A DNA stretch of 64,000 nucleotides from CATQGW01 sp965262235 (GTDB taxonomy: Bacteria; Chloroflexota; Dehalococcoidia; Bin125): the NCBI GenBank assembly GCA_965262235.1, contig OZ253504.1, positions 2,294,001 to 2,358,000 of the forward strand, given 5' to 3'. Position 1 is the first letter of the stretch; each line of letters starts with the position of its first letter. The notes below the pieces were generated by a model. It saw only the letters and a program-made list of their open reading frames with translations, was not told the DNA's origin and made no database searches. Positions 45,122 through 53,417 of the stretch are shown here, one piece after another. Position numbers and translations under genes: made by a program.

Positions 45122-46300
45122 CTACGGCGTGGGCGCCAGCGTCACCCCGATCTGGACGACGTTGATCAGGCTCCCATCGAGGACGGAATCCTCGAAGATC
45201 TGCACGCAGGCCGCGGTCTCCACTGCAACGGTCACGGGAATCTGGGCCGCAAAGGCGCCGAAGTAGGGCCCGCCCGTCTCGGCGGTCGTGTGCGTGTCAG
45301 CGAGGCTGTCACCGTCGGCGGCCAGGATGCGAATGCGGACGTTGCCCTCAAACACACGCGCCAAGCCGGCCACCGGCACGACGCCGCTGAGCCGCTCGCC
45401 GGCGCCCGGGCGCTGCACGATCATCGACGGGTCGACAGGATGCGGCGGGCCGGGGTTGAGCGGGCAGGCGGTGGGGGCCGGGAGGAGCGGGACGCGCACC
45501 TCCGTCGCCGCCCGAGCCAGGAGAAACAGACCGCTGCCGCGGTCGACCGCGATTAGCGGACGCAAGCTGTCGGGCAGCGTACGCGCATCACCGATCCAGC
45601 CGCCGGCGCTTGGGTCATACGCCCAGATACTGTCGAGCAATGGCGCCGAGGCCAGGATCGCGCTCGAAGTTGTGGGGCCGCCAAACCACCCGACGAGACT
45701 GAGGCCTTCGGGAACGGCCAGCAGCGCGGGGACCTCGAGCGCGCGCACGAGCTCGAGTTCGTTGTCACTCAGGCGGAACTCCTGCGCGACGTTGATTGTG
45801 GGGCAGCAGAACGGATCGTCGGCGGCGAAACCGGTGAAGTCGATCCGGACTGCCTCGCCGACGAACAGGAGTCCCTGTAGACGGATGCGGTCGCCCAGCG
45901 GGCGCAGCGCGACGGACCGCAAGACGCCGCCGGCGTCGCGCATCACCAGATGCAGGTCGTAGAACGTCCCGGACCCGCCGCCGTTCGTCGCGAGCACGAC
46001 TGCGGCGGCGGCTTGGCCGCCAACCACGCCGAAGGCGGCGCGCCGGAACTGCACGGTGATCTGGGTCGCCGAGCCAGGCGCGACGAGCTCGGCGTATGTG
46101 CCATCGGTCAACGGCGCCGCCGCATCGGCCGAAAATTCATTCGGGTACGTCAGGTTGCGGAGTTCCTCGCTGCTGATCGGGGTAGACGCGCTGATCGAAG
46201 CCGCAACGGGCTCCTCAGCGCCGGCCGGCCAGGTATTCAGGACGATGACGGCGCTGAGCAAGACCGCGAGCGGCAGCAGCGCACGGAAGCCCGCAAACAT
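45122..46300 (-). CDS. secreted protein with C-terminal Gmad2 domain
   Basis: About 392 residues. The N-terminus FRALLPLAVLLSAVIVLNTW PAGAEE is a signal peptide with a likely AEE-proximal cleavage. The middle has no domain I recognise (a CCPTIN pair is visible). The last ~100 residues (SMIVQRPGAGERLSGVVPVA, RIRILAADGDSLAD, GPYFGAFAAQIPV) fit Gmad2, an immunoglobulin-like domain of spore-germination-related surface proteins. A GTG start 9 bases upstream (46309) with AGAGAGG is an alternative. It is probably a cell-envelope or matrix protein; the role is unknown. Confidence 0.75.
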   Translation of the reverse strand: MFAGFRALLPLAVLLSAVIVLNTWPAGAEEPVAASISASTPISSEELRNLTYPNEFSADAAAPLTDGTYAELVAPGSATQITVQFRRAAFGVVGGQAAAAVVLATNGGGSGTFYDLHLVMRDAGGVLRSVALRPLGDRIRLQGLLFVGEAVRIDFTGFAADDPFCCPTINVAQEFRLSDNELELVRALEVPALLAVPEGLSLVGWFGGPTTSSAILASAPLLDSIWAYDPSAGGWIGDARTLPDSLRPLIAVDRGSGLFLLARAATEVRVPLLPAPTACPLNPGPPHPVDPSMIVQRPGAGERLSGVVPVAGLARVFEGNVRIRILAADGDSLADTHTTAETGGPYFGAFAAQIPVTVAVETAACVQIFEDSVLDGSLINVVQIGVTLAPTP

Positions 46301-46410
46301 GTACGACACGTTTCGCTCGCCTCTCTGGGGAGCGGACGTTCCGTCCCCTCTATACGCTCCGTCGCGGCCGACTCGGCGTCCCGCACCGCACCGCTGCCCG
46401 CGGCCGCGCC

Positions 46411-47418
46411 CTAACGGGGCTCCAGCCGGTACACGTTGAGCGCCGTGTCGTGGAACATCTGGGCGCGCTCGTCCGCCGGGAACTCGGCGGTCAGCTTCAT
46501 GAACTGATTCCACAGCACGGTGTAGCCGCAGGACAGCTTGTCGACCGGGAAGTTGCTCTCGAACATGCAGCGCGAGGGGCCGAACTGCTCGATCGTGTAC
46601 TCGTACCAGGGGCGGTTCGCAGCCAGCAGCTCGTCGGAGCTTGGCGCGGTGTCGCGCTCGTGCCAGCCATATCCGTTGAGCACCATCTGGATGCCGCCGA
46701 CCTTGGCGACCACGTTCTGGCAGCTCGCCAGCTCCGCAATCGACTCGCGCCAGACGGCGAAGACTTCGTCGCGCTGACCGGCGTACGGCCCGATCCCGAT
46801 CGGCCCGCCGAGGTGGTTGAGGATGATCGTGGTCTCAGGGAAGGCCCGCGCGAGGTCGGTCAGCTCGGGAATCTGCGGGTGGTAGAGCCAGCCTTCAAAG
46901 CTCAGGCCGCGCTTGCCCAGCTCGGCGAAGCCCTCGCGGTAGGTCTCGTCGAGCAGCAGGTGCGGCCCCGGCTCGAGCCGCGAGTTGGGCACGTCGTCCG
47001 CGGCGTCCCAGCTGGCGTGATGGCGGATGCCGCGGAAGCGCGGGCTCATCGCCATGTGCGCGTCGAGCACCTCGCCGACGGCGGCGCCGAGCTTCAGGTT
47101 GGCGTGGCCCACGATGCCCGCGCAGGCGCGCATCTCGCCGTAGTTGCCGCTCGCGCTCTGCGCCGCGACGCCGGCGACGAACTCCGTCTCACCGGCCGGC
47201 CGCAGCGGCTCGGGGCCGTCGCCGCGATACATCGAGCCGCACTCAATGAAGACGGTCTGGCGCACATTCAAGTCAGCCGTGTCTTCAAGCAGCTCGTCGA
47301 GAAAGTAGCGGGAGCGCGGGAAGTCCCAGAGGTGGTGGTGCGGATCAATGATCGGCAGGTCCGGCTCGACCGCCGCTTCGTGCGTCGTCGCGAGCCATGC
47401 TGAGTTGGAAGTAACCAC
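46411..47418 (-). CDS. amidohydrolase-2 family TIM-barrel hydrolase
   Basis: 335 residues with the metal motif IIDPHHHLWD near residue 24, FIECGSMYRGDG, FRGIRHHASWD, FEGWLYHPQ, IILNHLGGPIG and the C-terminal CMFESNFPVDK (catalytic Asp). The pattern is that of L-fuconolactonase/2-pyrone-4,6-dicarboxylate lactonase-like hydrolases. It should hydrolyse a lactone or decarboxylate an acid; the substrate is unknown. Confidence 0.9.
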   Translation of the reverse strand: MVTSNSAWLATTHEAAVEPDLPIIDPHHHLWDFPRSRYFLDELLEDTADLNVRQTVFIECGSMYRGDGPEPLRPAGETEFVAGVAAQSASGNYGEMRACAGIVGHANLKLGAAVGEVLDAHMAMSPRFRGIRHHASWDAADDVPNSRLEPGPHLLLDETYREGFAELGKRGLSFEGWLYHPQIPELTDLARAFPETTIILNHLGGPIGIGPYAGQRDEVFAVWRESIAELASCQNVVAKVGGIQMVLNGYGWHERDTAPSSDELLAANRPWYEYTIEQFGPSRCMFESNFPVDKLSCGYTVLWNQFMKLTAEFPADERAQMFHDTALNVYRLEPR

Positions 47419-47465
47419 CGTTGCGCCTCCGTGTGCGATCCCTCTGCGATCAATGCGCCCACGAG

Positions 47466-47735
47466 TCTAGAGAAGCTCCGAATAACTCTCCCCCGCTGGC
47501 GGGAAGCTCCGAGTGACTCTCCCCCCGCCGTCCGGGGGAATCTGAATAGCTGCCCCCCCCCCGTGCGGGGGCAGCTGAATCACTCTCCCCCCGCTCTGCG
47601 GGGGGAGATGTCCCGTAGGGACAGAGGGGGGCTCTCTCCCCTCCTCCGCTCCGCAACGGGTCGGCCCCCCTCTGCCTGCGGCATCTCCCCCCGCAGAGCG
47701 GGGGGAGATGGGATCCGAGCTGGGCAGGACCCCCG
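47466..47735. repeat. GC-rich palindromic repeat cluster, including a four-hairpin tandem array
   Basis: 47472-47609 holds four tandem hairpin units of about 32-37 bases, each a CTCCGAA-like or CTGAAT-like linker plus a C-run/G-run stem with different loops. Then TCCCGTAGGGACAGAGGGGGG and an inverted unit (CCCCCTCTGCCTGCGGCATC, hairpin) follow, ending GGGATCCGAGC next to the 47738 gene stop. It fills most of the gap between two amidohydrolase genes. Confidence 0.85.
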
Positions 47736-47737
47736 AG

Positions 47738-48985
47738 CTACGCGAGGTTGTAGACCCGCGCCGCGTTGTCGTGCAGGACCTTGCGCAGAATCTCCTCGGA
47801 GATACCCGAGCTGTCGAACTTGCGGTCGAGGTTCTCGCTGGCCGTCTCGGAGAACTCGAACGCGCCCGGCGTGATGCTGGTCGGGTGCGGGAAATCGGTC
47901 TCGTACATCACGTTGTCCTGGATCAGGTCGATGATCCGCAGCGCCGAATCCTGCTCGAACCAGAAGCTCCCGTAGACCTGGCGCCGGAAGTACTCGCTGG
48001 GCAGCAGGTCGCGCTCGGGGTGCGCCTTGTCGAGGCCCAGGTTGATCCACTGCCAGTCCATCGACTCCAGCAGGTAGGGGATGTAGCCGATCCCGCTCTC
48101 GACCGAGACGAAATCCAGGTCCGGGTAGCGGTGGCAGAGCCCGCTGAAGATCACCTCGGAGATCGCGTCGGTGTTGCCCAGGAAGCTCATGATCGTGAGC
48201 TTCACGAGGTTGGTCGCCGGGTCGTAGCCGGGCCACACGTTCATCTCGCGGCCGGCGTCGATGTGGAAGGTGATCGGCAGGCCGGCGTCCTGGGTCGCGT
48301 TCCAGATCGGGTCCCAGTGCGGGTCGGCCAGCCAGGGCAGGTTGTAGCCGTCCGGCTGGTAGGTCATCATCACCGACTTGTGGCCCGCAGCCGCGTTGCG
48401 CTCGATCTCGGTCACGCAGGCGGGGATGTCCCAGAGCGGCAGCGAAACCTGAGCCAGCAGGCGCTCGGGGTCGGCGCTGCACCAGTCGGTCAGGAAGTCG
48501 TTGTAGGCGCGGCAGCATTCGAGCGCCAGTTCCGGTTCGTCGCGCGCGATGTTGAGGTACTGGCGGCTGCCCCCGACGTTGGGGAACAGCAGGTTGGCGT
48601 GGACCCCCACCTCGTCCATCAGCTTGAGCCGCGCCTCGGCGTTGCTGGCGGCCAGGTGGGCGTCGGCCAGGGTGTGCGGGTGACCGGGCCAGTGCTGGTC
48701 GTGGCCCGACCAGGCCAGCAGCGCGGTCGGCATGCCCGGCTTGCCGTTGACGACCCAGATGTCATCGTCGGAGGCGCGGTCGATGCTGATGCTCGCCACC
48801 ACGTCCGCGCCGCCGGCGGCGCCCGCCGCGCCGGCCTTCACGACGTGCGGGATGCGGTCGCCCCACTTCGCGGAGACGCGCGAGGTCCAGACATCCTCCG
48901 GCTCGGAGATGTGCGTGTCGACGTCGATGACTTGGATGCGGTCGGTAATGGCGGAGGTCACGGCGAGCTGCTTTCCATCGCCCAC
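47738..48985 (-). CDS. amidohydrolase-2 family protein (ACMSD-like)
   Basis: 415 residues: IQVIDVDTHISEPEDVWTSRV at the N-terminus, LLFPNVGGSRQY, ACVTEIERNAAAGHKSVMMTYQPDG, LPITFHIDAGREMNVW, VESGIGYIPYLLESMDWQW and the C-terminal MYETDFPHPTS. This is the ACMSD-type decarboxylase/hydrolase clan, common in Chloroflexota and actinobacteria, with mostly unknown substrates. A decayed fragment of a close relative lies at about 50051-50132. Confidence 0.9.
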   Translation of the reverse strand: MGDGKQLAVTSAITDRIQVIDVDTHISEPEDVWTSRVSAKWGDRIPHVVKAGAAGAAGGADVVASISIDRASDDDIWVVNGKPGMPTALLAWSGHDQHWPGHPHTLADAHLAASNAEARLKLMDEVGVHANLLFPNVGGSRQYLNIARDEPELALECCRAYNDFLTDWCSADPERLLAQVSLPLWDIPACVTEIERNAAAGHKSVMMTYQPDGYNLPWLADPHWDPIWNATQDAGLPITFHIDAGREMNVWPGYDPATNLVKLTIMSFLGNTDAISEVIFSGLCHRYPDLDFVSVESGIGYIPYLLESMDWQWINLGLDKAHPERDLLPSEYFRRQVYGSFWFEQDSALRIIDLIQDNVMYETDFPHPTSITPGAFEFSETASENLDRKFDSSGISEEILRKVLHDNAARVYNLA

Positions 48986-49074
48986 CGCAGAATCCCCGCG
49001 GCGCGGGCGATCAGCGCCAGAGTAGTGATCCGCGCGCGGGTTCGTTCACCGATCGCGCGCGACCGCTCAGCGCA

Positions 49075-49168
49075 TCAGCCCAGCATGATGATCGCCTCGG
49101 GGATTTGGTGGGTGGCCGTCTGCCCGCGTTGCGCTGCCGCGAGCTCAACCGCCCGCTTCATGACGGCG
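49075..49168 (-). pseudogene. possible C-terminal remnant of a 2-hydroxyacid dehydrogenase
   Basis: A minus-strand frame ending at 49075 reads VELAAAQRGQTATHQIPEAI IMLG then stop. It resembles the dehydrogenase C-terminus at 50146 (ENVAAVVTGNMPEAIVNPIV LG), and the bases after the stop (GCGCGACCGxTCAGCG) also resemble those after the real gene's stop. The match is short, so this is tentative. The rest of the 366-base gap 48986-49351 shows nothing supportable. Confidence 0.35.
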
Positions 49169-49351
49169 GGTCACTGCACTCGCAGTTTGGTCGTGTAGTG
49201 CGATGTGCGCTGGTTGCCCTCGCCCATGCCCCCCCCGCGTGGCCCGATTCTGAGCGGCCGGGGCGCTCGGTGCGTCCTCCAGGGAATCTGCCTCGCATCG
49301 CCGAGCGCGATAAACCGCCCGGCAACCGCCCGGCAGGGGGGGTTCGGCTTG

Positions 49352-50032
49352 CTACCGTGTCGTGAGCACAACCATGACGGCCTGGCATGCGACCCCTGAA
49401 ATCTCTACCAAGCCAGGGTCGAACTCGTGCTGATATCCGTCTCCAACCGAGAAGTGGAACTGCTGAGCACCGGCGGTACTAGAGGTCTCTCCGAACTCAT
49501 CGAAACCCTGCCCGTCCACACTCTCTCCATAAACGGAACAGCTCAAGCCGTACGATCCCTCTCCACTGAAGTACGCCGTGTACCGACCTGCCGAGAGGTC
49601 GATGTACTGCTTTGCGCTGCCCGTAATCCAAAGGCAGCCGACCAGCGAATCGCCAAACTGAGCACTGAACGCGGCCACGGCATCTGCACCTTCGATGCCG
49701 TCGCCGGGGGAGGCGCAGTTCCCTGCCACTGGTGCATGACCTGCACCTTCGTCTTCCACCACCGGATCGTCCACGACGAGCGTGATTGTCACGGGCGACG
49801 ACTTGAGCCAGCGTCCCACCTCTGCATTCGCGGGGAAGAACCGAGTTCGCGGCAAGATGCGCTCGCCGTCCTGCTCCAGCCCGAACTCGATCCGTCCGTC
49901 CTCGAGCTTCTGCGCGACGATCCTCACGTCGGACGTGCTGGTCAGGCTCTGCGAGAGCGCGAAACCCGTCGCGCCAACCAGCAAGGCCAGGGCGATCAGC
50001 GCTGCCGTGATGCGCTTCCCAGTCGGTCCCAT
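49352..50032 (-). CDS. hypothetical membrane-anchored or secreted protein
   Basis: A 226-residue protein I do not recognise. The N-terminus (GKRITAALIALALLVGATGF ALSQ) is a signal peptide or single anchor. The remainder looks like a beta-rich extracytoplasmic domain with repeated Gly/Ser/Tyr strands (GRYTAYFSGEGSYGLSCSVYG) and paired Cys residues. The linker VVDDPVVEDEGAGHAPVAGN is acidic. Codon use resembles its neighbours slightly less GC-biased at third positions. Its neighbours are enzymes with no clear link. Confidence 0.65.
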   Translation of the reverse strand: MGPTGKRITAALIALALLVGATGFALSQSLTSTSDVRIVAQKLEDGRIEFGLEQDGERILPRTRFFPANAEVGRWLKSSPVTITLVVDDPVVEDEGAGHAPVAGNCASPGDGIEGADAVAAFSAQFGDSLVGCLWITGSAKQYIDLSAGRYTAYFSGEGSYGLSCSVYGESVDGQGFDEFGETSSTAGAQQFHFSVGDGYQHEFDPGLVEISGVACQAVMVVLTTR

Positions 50033-50050
50033 CCCGATCTCCGTATCTGC

Positions 50051-50132
50051 AGCCAGGGCATGTCATAGCCGTCGGACCGGTAGGTCCTCATCATCGACTT
50101 GCGCCGCGGCTCGGCGTTACTGGCCGCCGCGC
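50051..50132 (-). pseudogene. decayed fragment of an amidohydrolase gene
   Basis: About 54 bases (50051-50101) match the part of the 47738-48985 gene encoding the SVMMTYQPDGYNLPWL stretch (about 48332-48380) at roughly 80 percent identity. The next 25 bases match a different part encoding NAEARLK (about 48627-48651). The two pieces are about 250 bases apart in the intact gene, so this is a remnant with an internal deletion. Confidence 0.55.
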
Positions 50133-50145
50133 GACCGGTCAGCGG

Positions 50146-51108
50146 TCAGCCCAGCACGATCGGGTTCACGATCGCTTCGGGCATGTTGCCCGTGACGACG
50201 GCCGCGACGTTTTCGCAGGCCAGCTTGCGCATCGCGTAGCGCGTCTCCGCCGTCGCCGTGCCCATGTGTGGGAACGTGATCACGTTGGGCAGCTTGACGA
50301 TCGGCTCGTCCGGGTCGGGCGGCTCCTGCTCGAGCACATCCAGGCCGGCGCCCGCGATCTGGTTGGCCTCAAGCGCCCGCGTCAGCGCCTGCTGGTCGAC
50401 GGCGGGGCCGCGCGAGGTGTTGATCAGGTACGCGGTCGGCTTCATCAGGCCGATCTCTCGCGTACTGATCATGTGCCGCGAGCCGGCGTTGAGGTCGGTG
50501 TGGACGCTGACGAAGTCGGACTGCGCCAGCAGTTCGTCGAGCCCCACCTTCTCCGAGGCGGGCGCGTCGGCCGGCGGGTCGTCGAAGATGTCGTACCAGA
50601 TCGTCCGCATCCCGAGTGCCTGGCCGCGACGCGTGACCTCGCGGCCGATCCGCCCGAACCCGATCACGCCGAGCGTGTGTCCGGCCGGGTCGTGGGCCAG
50701 CGCGGGCAGCGGTTCGCGCCGCCCCCACGCGCCGCTGCGAGAGAAGTGCTCGTACTCCATCAGCCGCCGCGAGAGCATCAGCAGCATCGCGACCGTCAGG
50801 TCGGCCACGGCCGCGTTCAGCACGCCCGGGGTGTTGCAGAGCGCCACGCCGTGCTCGGTGAGGAACGGCACGTCGAACGCGTCGTATCCGACCGACGAGG
50901 TGGCGACCACCTTCAGCTCGGGCGCCGCCGCGATCACTTCCTCATCGACCCGAATCATCGGGCTCAGCAGGATGCCATCGGCTCCCGCAATGGCCTCAAG
51001 GAAGCCTTCCCGCCCCGAACCCGGCGCGACCACTGTGACATCGCCGGCGGCGGCGAGGATGTCGTGAAGTTCGTCTTCAACGGGGATCGCCTGGACGATC
51101 TTCGGCAT
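50146..51108 (-). CDS. D-2-hydroxyacid dehydrogenase
   Basis: A 320-residue NAD-dependent dehydrogenase: Rossmann motif GVIGFGRIGREVTRRG near residue 145, catalytic Arg in NTSRGPAVDQQAL, Glu in LDVLEQEPPDPDEP and His in TFPHMGTATAETR. It reduces 2-oxoacids such as glyoxylate or hydroxypyruvate. Length is typical. Palindromic repeats flank its 5' side. The substrate is unknown. Confidence 0.93.
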   Translation of the reverse strand: MPKIVQAIPVEDELHDILAAAGDVTVVAPGSGREGFLEAIAGADGILLSPMIRVDEEVIAAAPELKVVATSSVGYDAFDVPFLTEHGVALCNTPGVLNAAVADLTVAMLLMLSRRLMEYEHFSRSGAWGRREPLPALAHDPAGHTLGVIGFGRIGREVTRRGQALGMRTIWYDIFDDPPADAPASEKVGLDELLAQSDFVSVHTDLNAGSRHMISTREIGLMKPTAYLINTSRGPAVDQQALTRALEANQIAGAGLDVLEQEPPDPDEPIVKLPNVITFPHMGTATAETRYAMRKLACENVAAVVTGNMPEAIVNPIVLG

Positions 51109-51175
51109 GGTGCTCCCTTTCGGCTGAGTGTTGGTCGTTGGTGAAGCTCAGCCGATGGTAACCGCAGGGCGAACT

Positions 51176-51335
51176 GGCCCCGATCCGCTCGCCCCCCGCT
51201 GACCGCATTGAGCGGTCAGCGGAATCCGGATCCCCTCTCCCCCCGCTCCGCGGGGGGACGATCCGGATCCCCTCTCCCCCCGCGGAGTGGGGGGAGATGT
51301 CACGAAGTGACAGAGGGGGGCTCCCGTCCCCCCCT
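51176..51335. repeat. GC-rich palindromic repeat cluster with covarying nested hairpin
   Basis: It contains the nested hairpin as TGACCGC-ATTGA-GCGGTCA (51200-51218), in which both arm bases at one position changed together relative to the other copies. Two CTCTCCCCCCGC-type hairpins and TCACGAAGTGACAGAGGGGGG follow. It lies between the dehydrogenase start and the DUF3179 gene. Confidence 0.85.
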
Positions 51336-51472
51336 CTGCCCTCCGGTCCGCTACAGCCACGCCGGTGCGTCGTGACCGCAGCCTCCCTCACCCCCACGCC
51401 CGTCTAATCTGGATGACGCAAGGGACGCAGGAGCGGATCGCGATCGTCATCCGCTTGCTCAAGGCGCGTGCG

Positions 51473-53083
51473 ATGAACAGAACTGTGGCGCATCGATGGT
51501 GGTGGCTGCTGATCGCGGCGGTGGTCGCGTTCGCCGCGTGCAGCGGGACCGACGACGAGGCGTCGCAACCCACGGCGGGCGGCCAACAGACGGCTGCGGC
51601 GTCTCAGACAGAGCCAGCGGCGGCCGACGGGCAGACGGCGCAGACCGCGCAGGCAGCGCCGCAGACCCAGGCCAGCGAAGCTGAGGCGCAGGTCTCTCGA
51701 GTAGCTGATCAAGCTGATGAGGTCGAGCCGGTGGAGCCGACCCAAGCCGACCCCGATGCCCCGTTCCACCCGGACACCGCCGATCTCACGCAACTCGTGT
51801 TCTGGGGCCCGCTGGATGGCTACTTCGGGACGCAGCTGCGAATACCTGACTCGCTCCAGTTGTTGCTCGAGCGGCTGCTCGGCTCCGATGCGCCGGCCGT
51901 CGACGGCTACGTGATCGACCTCGCGGCGTTCCCCAATCCCTACCGACGCCAGGTCATGTTCTACCTGCGCGAGCGGTACGACACGGAGGAATTGCTGACA
52001 ATCTTCGAATATCCGGAAATCTTCGACTTCGAGCCGTCCGAGACGGTCAGCCTTCCCTACCTCCGCTTCAAGCAGGCGCTGTTCGCGGGCCAGTTCACCG
52101 ATATGGCGGCGATGATGGACCCCGACGCGCCGCTCACGATCGACCCGCGCGAGGTGATGTGGGGCGGCGTGCGGGTCGACGGCATCCCCCCGCTGGAGTC
52201 TCCTGCCCAGCTCTTCCCCGAACAGGCCGCCGACTGGCTCAACGACAGCGACGAGGTGATCGGCATCGAGATCAACGGCGACGCCCGCGCCTATCCAATT
52301 CGGATCATCGCCTGGCACGAGATGGTCAACGACACGATCGGCGGCGTACCCGTCTCGCTCGCGTATTGCACGCTGTGCGGCTCCGCGATTCTGTACCACG
52401 GTCGGGTTGGCGCTGAGGTCTACCGCTTCGGCACCAGCGGCCTGCTCTACCGCTCGAACAAGCTGATGTACGACCGGACCACGCGCACGCTCTGGAACCA
52501 GTTCAGCGGCAAACCCGCCTGGGGACCGCTGGTTGGGAGCGGAATCCGCCTGGAAATACTGCCGGTCGTGCTCACGACCTGGGGCGACTGGCACGCCCGC
52601 CATCCCGATTCCACCGTCCTGAGCCTCGACACCGGCTTCGCACGCAACTACGGACCGGGTGTCGCCTACGCGGAATACAACAGCAGCCCCAACACCTGGT
52701 TCAACGTCCCCATCCGCGACGAACGGCTGGCGGCCAAGGACCATGTCTACGTCGTGCGGGTCGAGGAGTCGCTCACGGCCTACCCCACCGTCGTACTCGC
52801 GGCCCGAACGTTGGTCGAAGACCAGGTCGGGGGCCTCGCGATCGTCGTGGTCGCGACCGCAAACGGCAAGGGCGGGCGCTCCTACGAGGCAGGCGACGTG
52901 CGCTTCGCCCTCGCCGATCCGGCCGCCGACACCCTGACCGACACCAATGGCGGCGTCTGGACCATCCGCGAAGACAGCCTGCAGGGCCCCGGCGGCGAGA
53001 CGCTCCCCCGAGTCAGCGGCCACAACGCGTTCTGGTTCGCGCTATTGAATCAGACCACCAACGCCAGACTCTACGAGGGCTAG
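51473..53083 (+). CDS. DUF3179 domain lipoprotein (second copy)
   Basis: A 536-residue paralogue of the 2095-3531 protein. Signal with WWWLLIAAVVAFAAC (lipid Cys near residue 24), an Ala/Gln/Thr-rich linker, an extra N-terminal domain (FHPDTADLTQLVFWGPLDGY), then DUF3179: EINGDARAYPIRIIAWHEMVNDTI, YCTLCGSAILY, SGLLYRSNKLMYDR, TLWNQFSG. The ATG at 51473 is chosen because it starts the signal peptide; a frame start at 51413 is unneeded. The function of DUF3179 is not known. Confidence 0.88.
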   Translation: MNRTVAHRWWWLLIAAVVAFAACSGTDDEASQPTAGGQQTAAASQTEPAAADGQTAQTAQAAPQTQASEAEAQVSRVADQADEVEPVEPTQADPDAPFHPDTADLTQLVFWGPLDGYFGTQLRIPDSLQLLLERLLGSDAPAVDGYVIDLAAFPNPYRRQVMFYLRERYDTEELLTIFEYPEIFDFEPSETVSLPYLRFKQALFAGQFTDMAAMMDPDAPLTIDPREVMWGGVRVDGIPPLESPAQLFPEQAADWLNDSDEVIGIEINGDARAYPIRIIAWHEMVNDTIGGVPVSLAYCTLCGSAILYHGRVGAEVYRFGTSGLLYRSNKLMYDRTTRTLWNQFSGKPAWGPLVGSGIRLEILPVVLTTWGDWHARHPDSTVLSLDTGFARNYGPGVAYAEYNSSPNTWFNVPIRDERLAAKDHVYVVRVEESLTAYPTVVLAARTLVEDQVGGLAIVVVATANGKGGRSYEAGDVRFALADPAADTLTDTNGGVWTIREDSLQGPGGETLPRVSGHNAFWFALLNQTTNARLYEG

Positions 53084-53356
53084 GGAGGCTCCACTAACTC
53101 TCCCCCCCCCGTTGACCACATTGAGTGGTCAGCGGAATTCGGATCCCCTCTCCCCCCGCTTCGCACCGGGTGATGCCGCCCGGATCCCCTCTCCCCCCGC
53201 TTTGCGGGGGGAGATGCCGAAGGCAGAGGGGGGCTCCCGTCCCGACTCACCGACGCGGCTGTATCTGGCCAAGCGGGGGCGCCCCCTTCTGTCACTCCGT
53301 GACATCTCCCCCCGCTCTGCGGGGGGAGAGGGGATCCGGCTTGTTCAGAGCTTTCC
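53081..53356. repeat. GC-rich palindromic repeat cluster with nested hairpin
   Basis: It begins at the DUF3179 TAG stop (TAGGGAGGCTCCACTAACTC). It contains the nested hairpin TGACCAC-ATTGA-GTGGTCA (53113-53131), several CTCTCCCCCCGC/GCGGGGGGAGA hairpins, and a right end GGATCCGGCTTGTTCAGAGC. The 334-base gap has no gene I can support. Confidence 0.85.
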
Positions 53357-53417
53357 TGGGTGATCACGTCCTACCCTGACGCCGCGAACATGCGCCGGCA
53401 ATCAAGGAGCACGAGCG

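Noticed and set aside
47472..47609. Possible CRISPR array
   Set aside because: Units are palindromic with no unique spacers of constant length and no cas genes nearby.
49105..49365. Small + strand gene in the 48986-49351 gap
   Set aside because: Low-complexity Arg/Pro-rich product with no ribosome site; it is more likely a shadow of remnant sequence.
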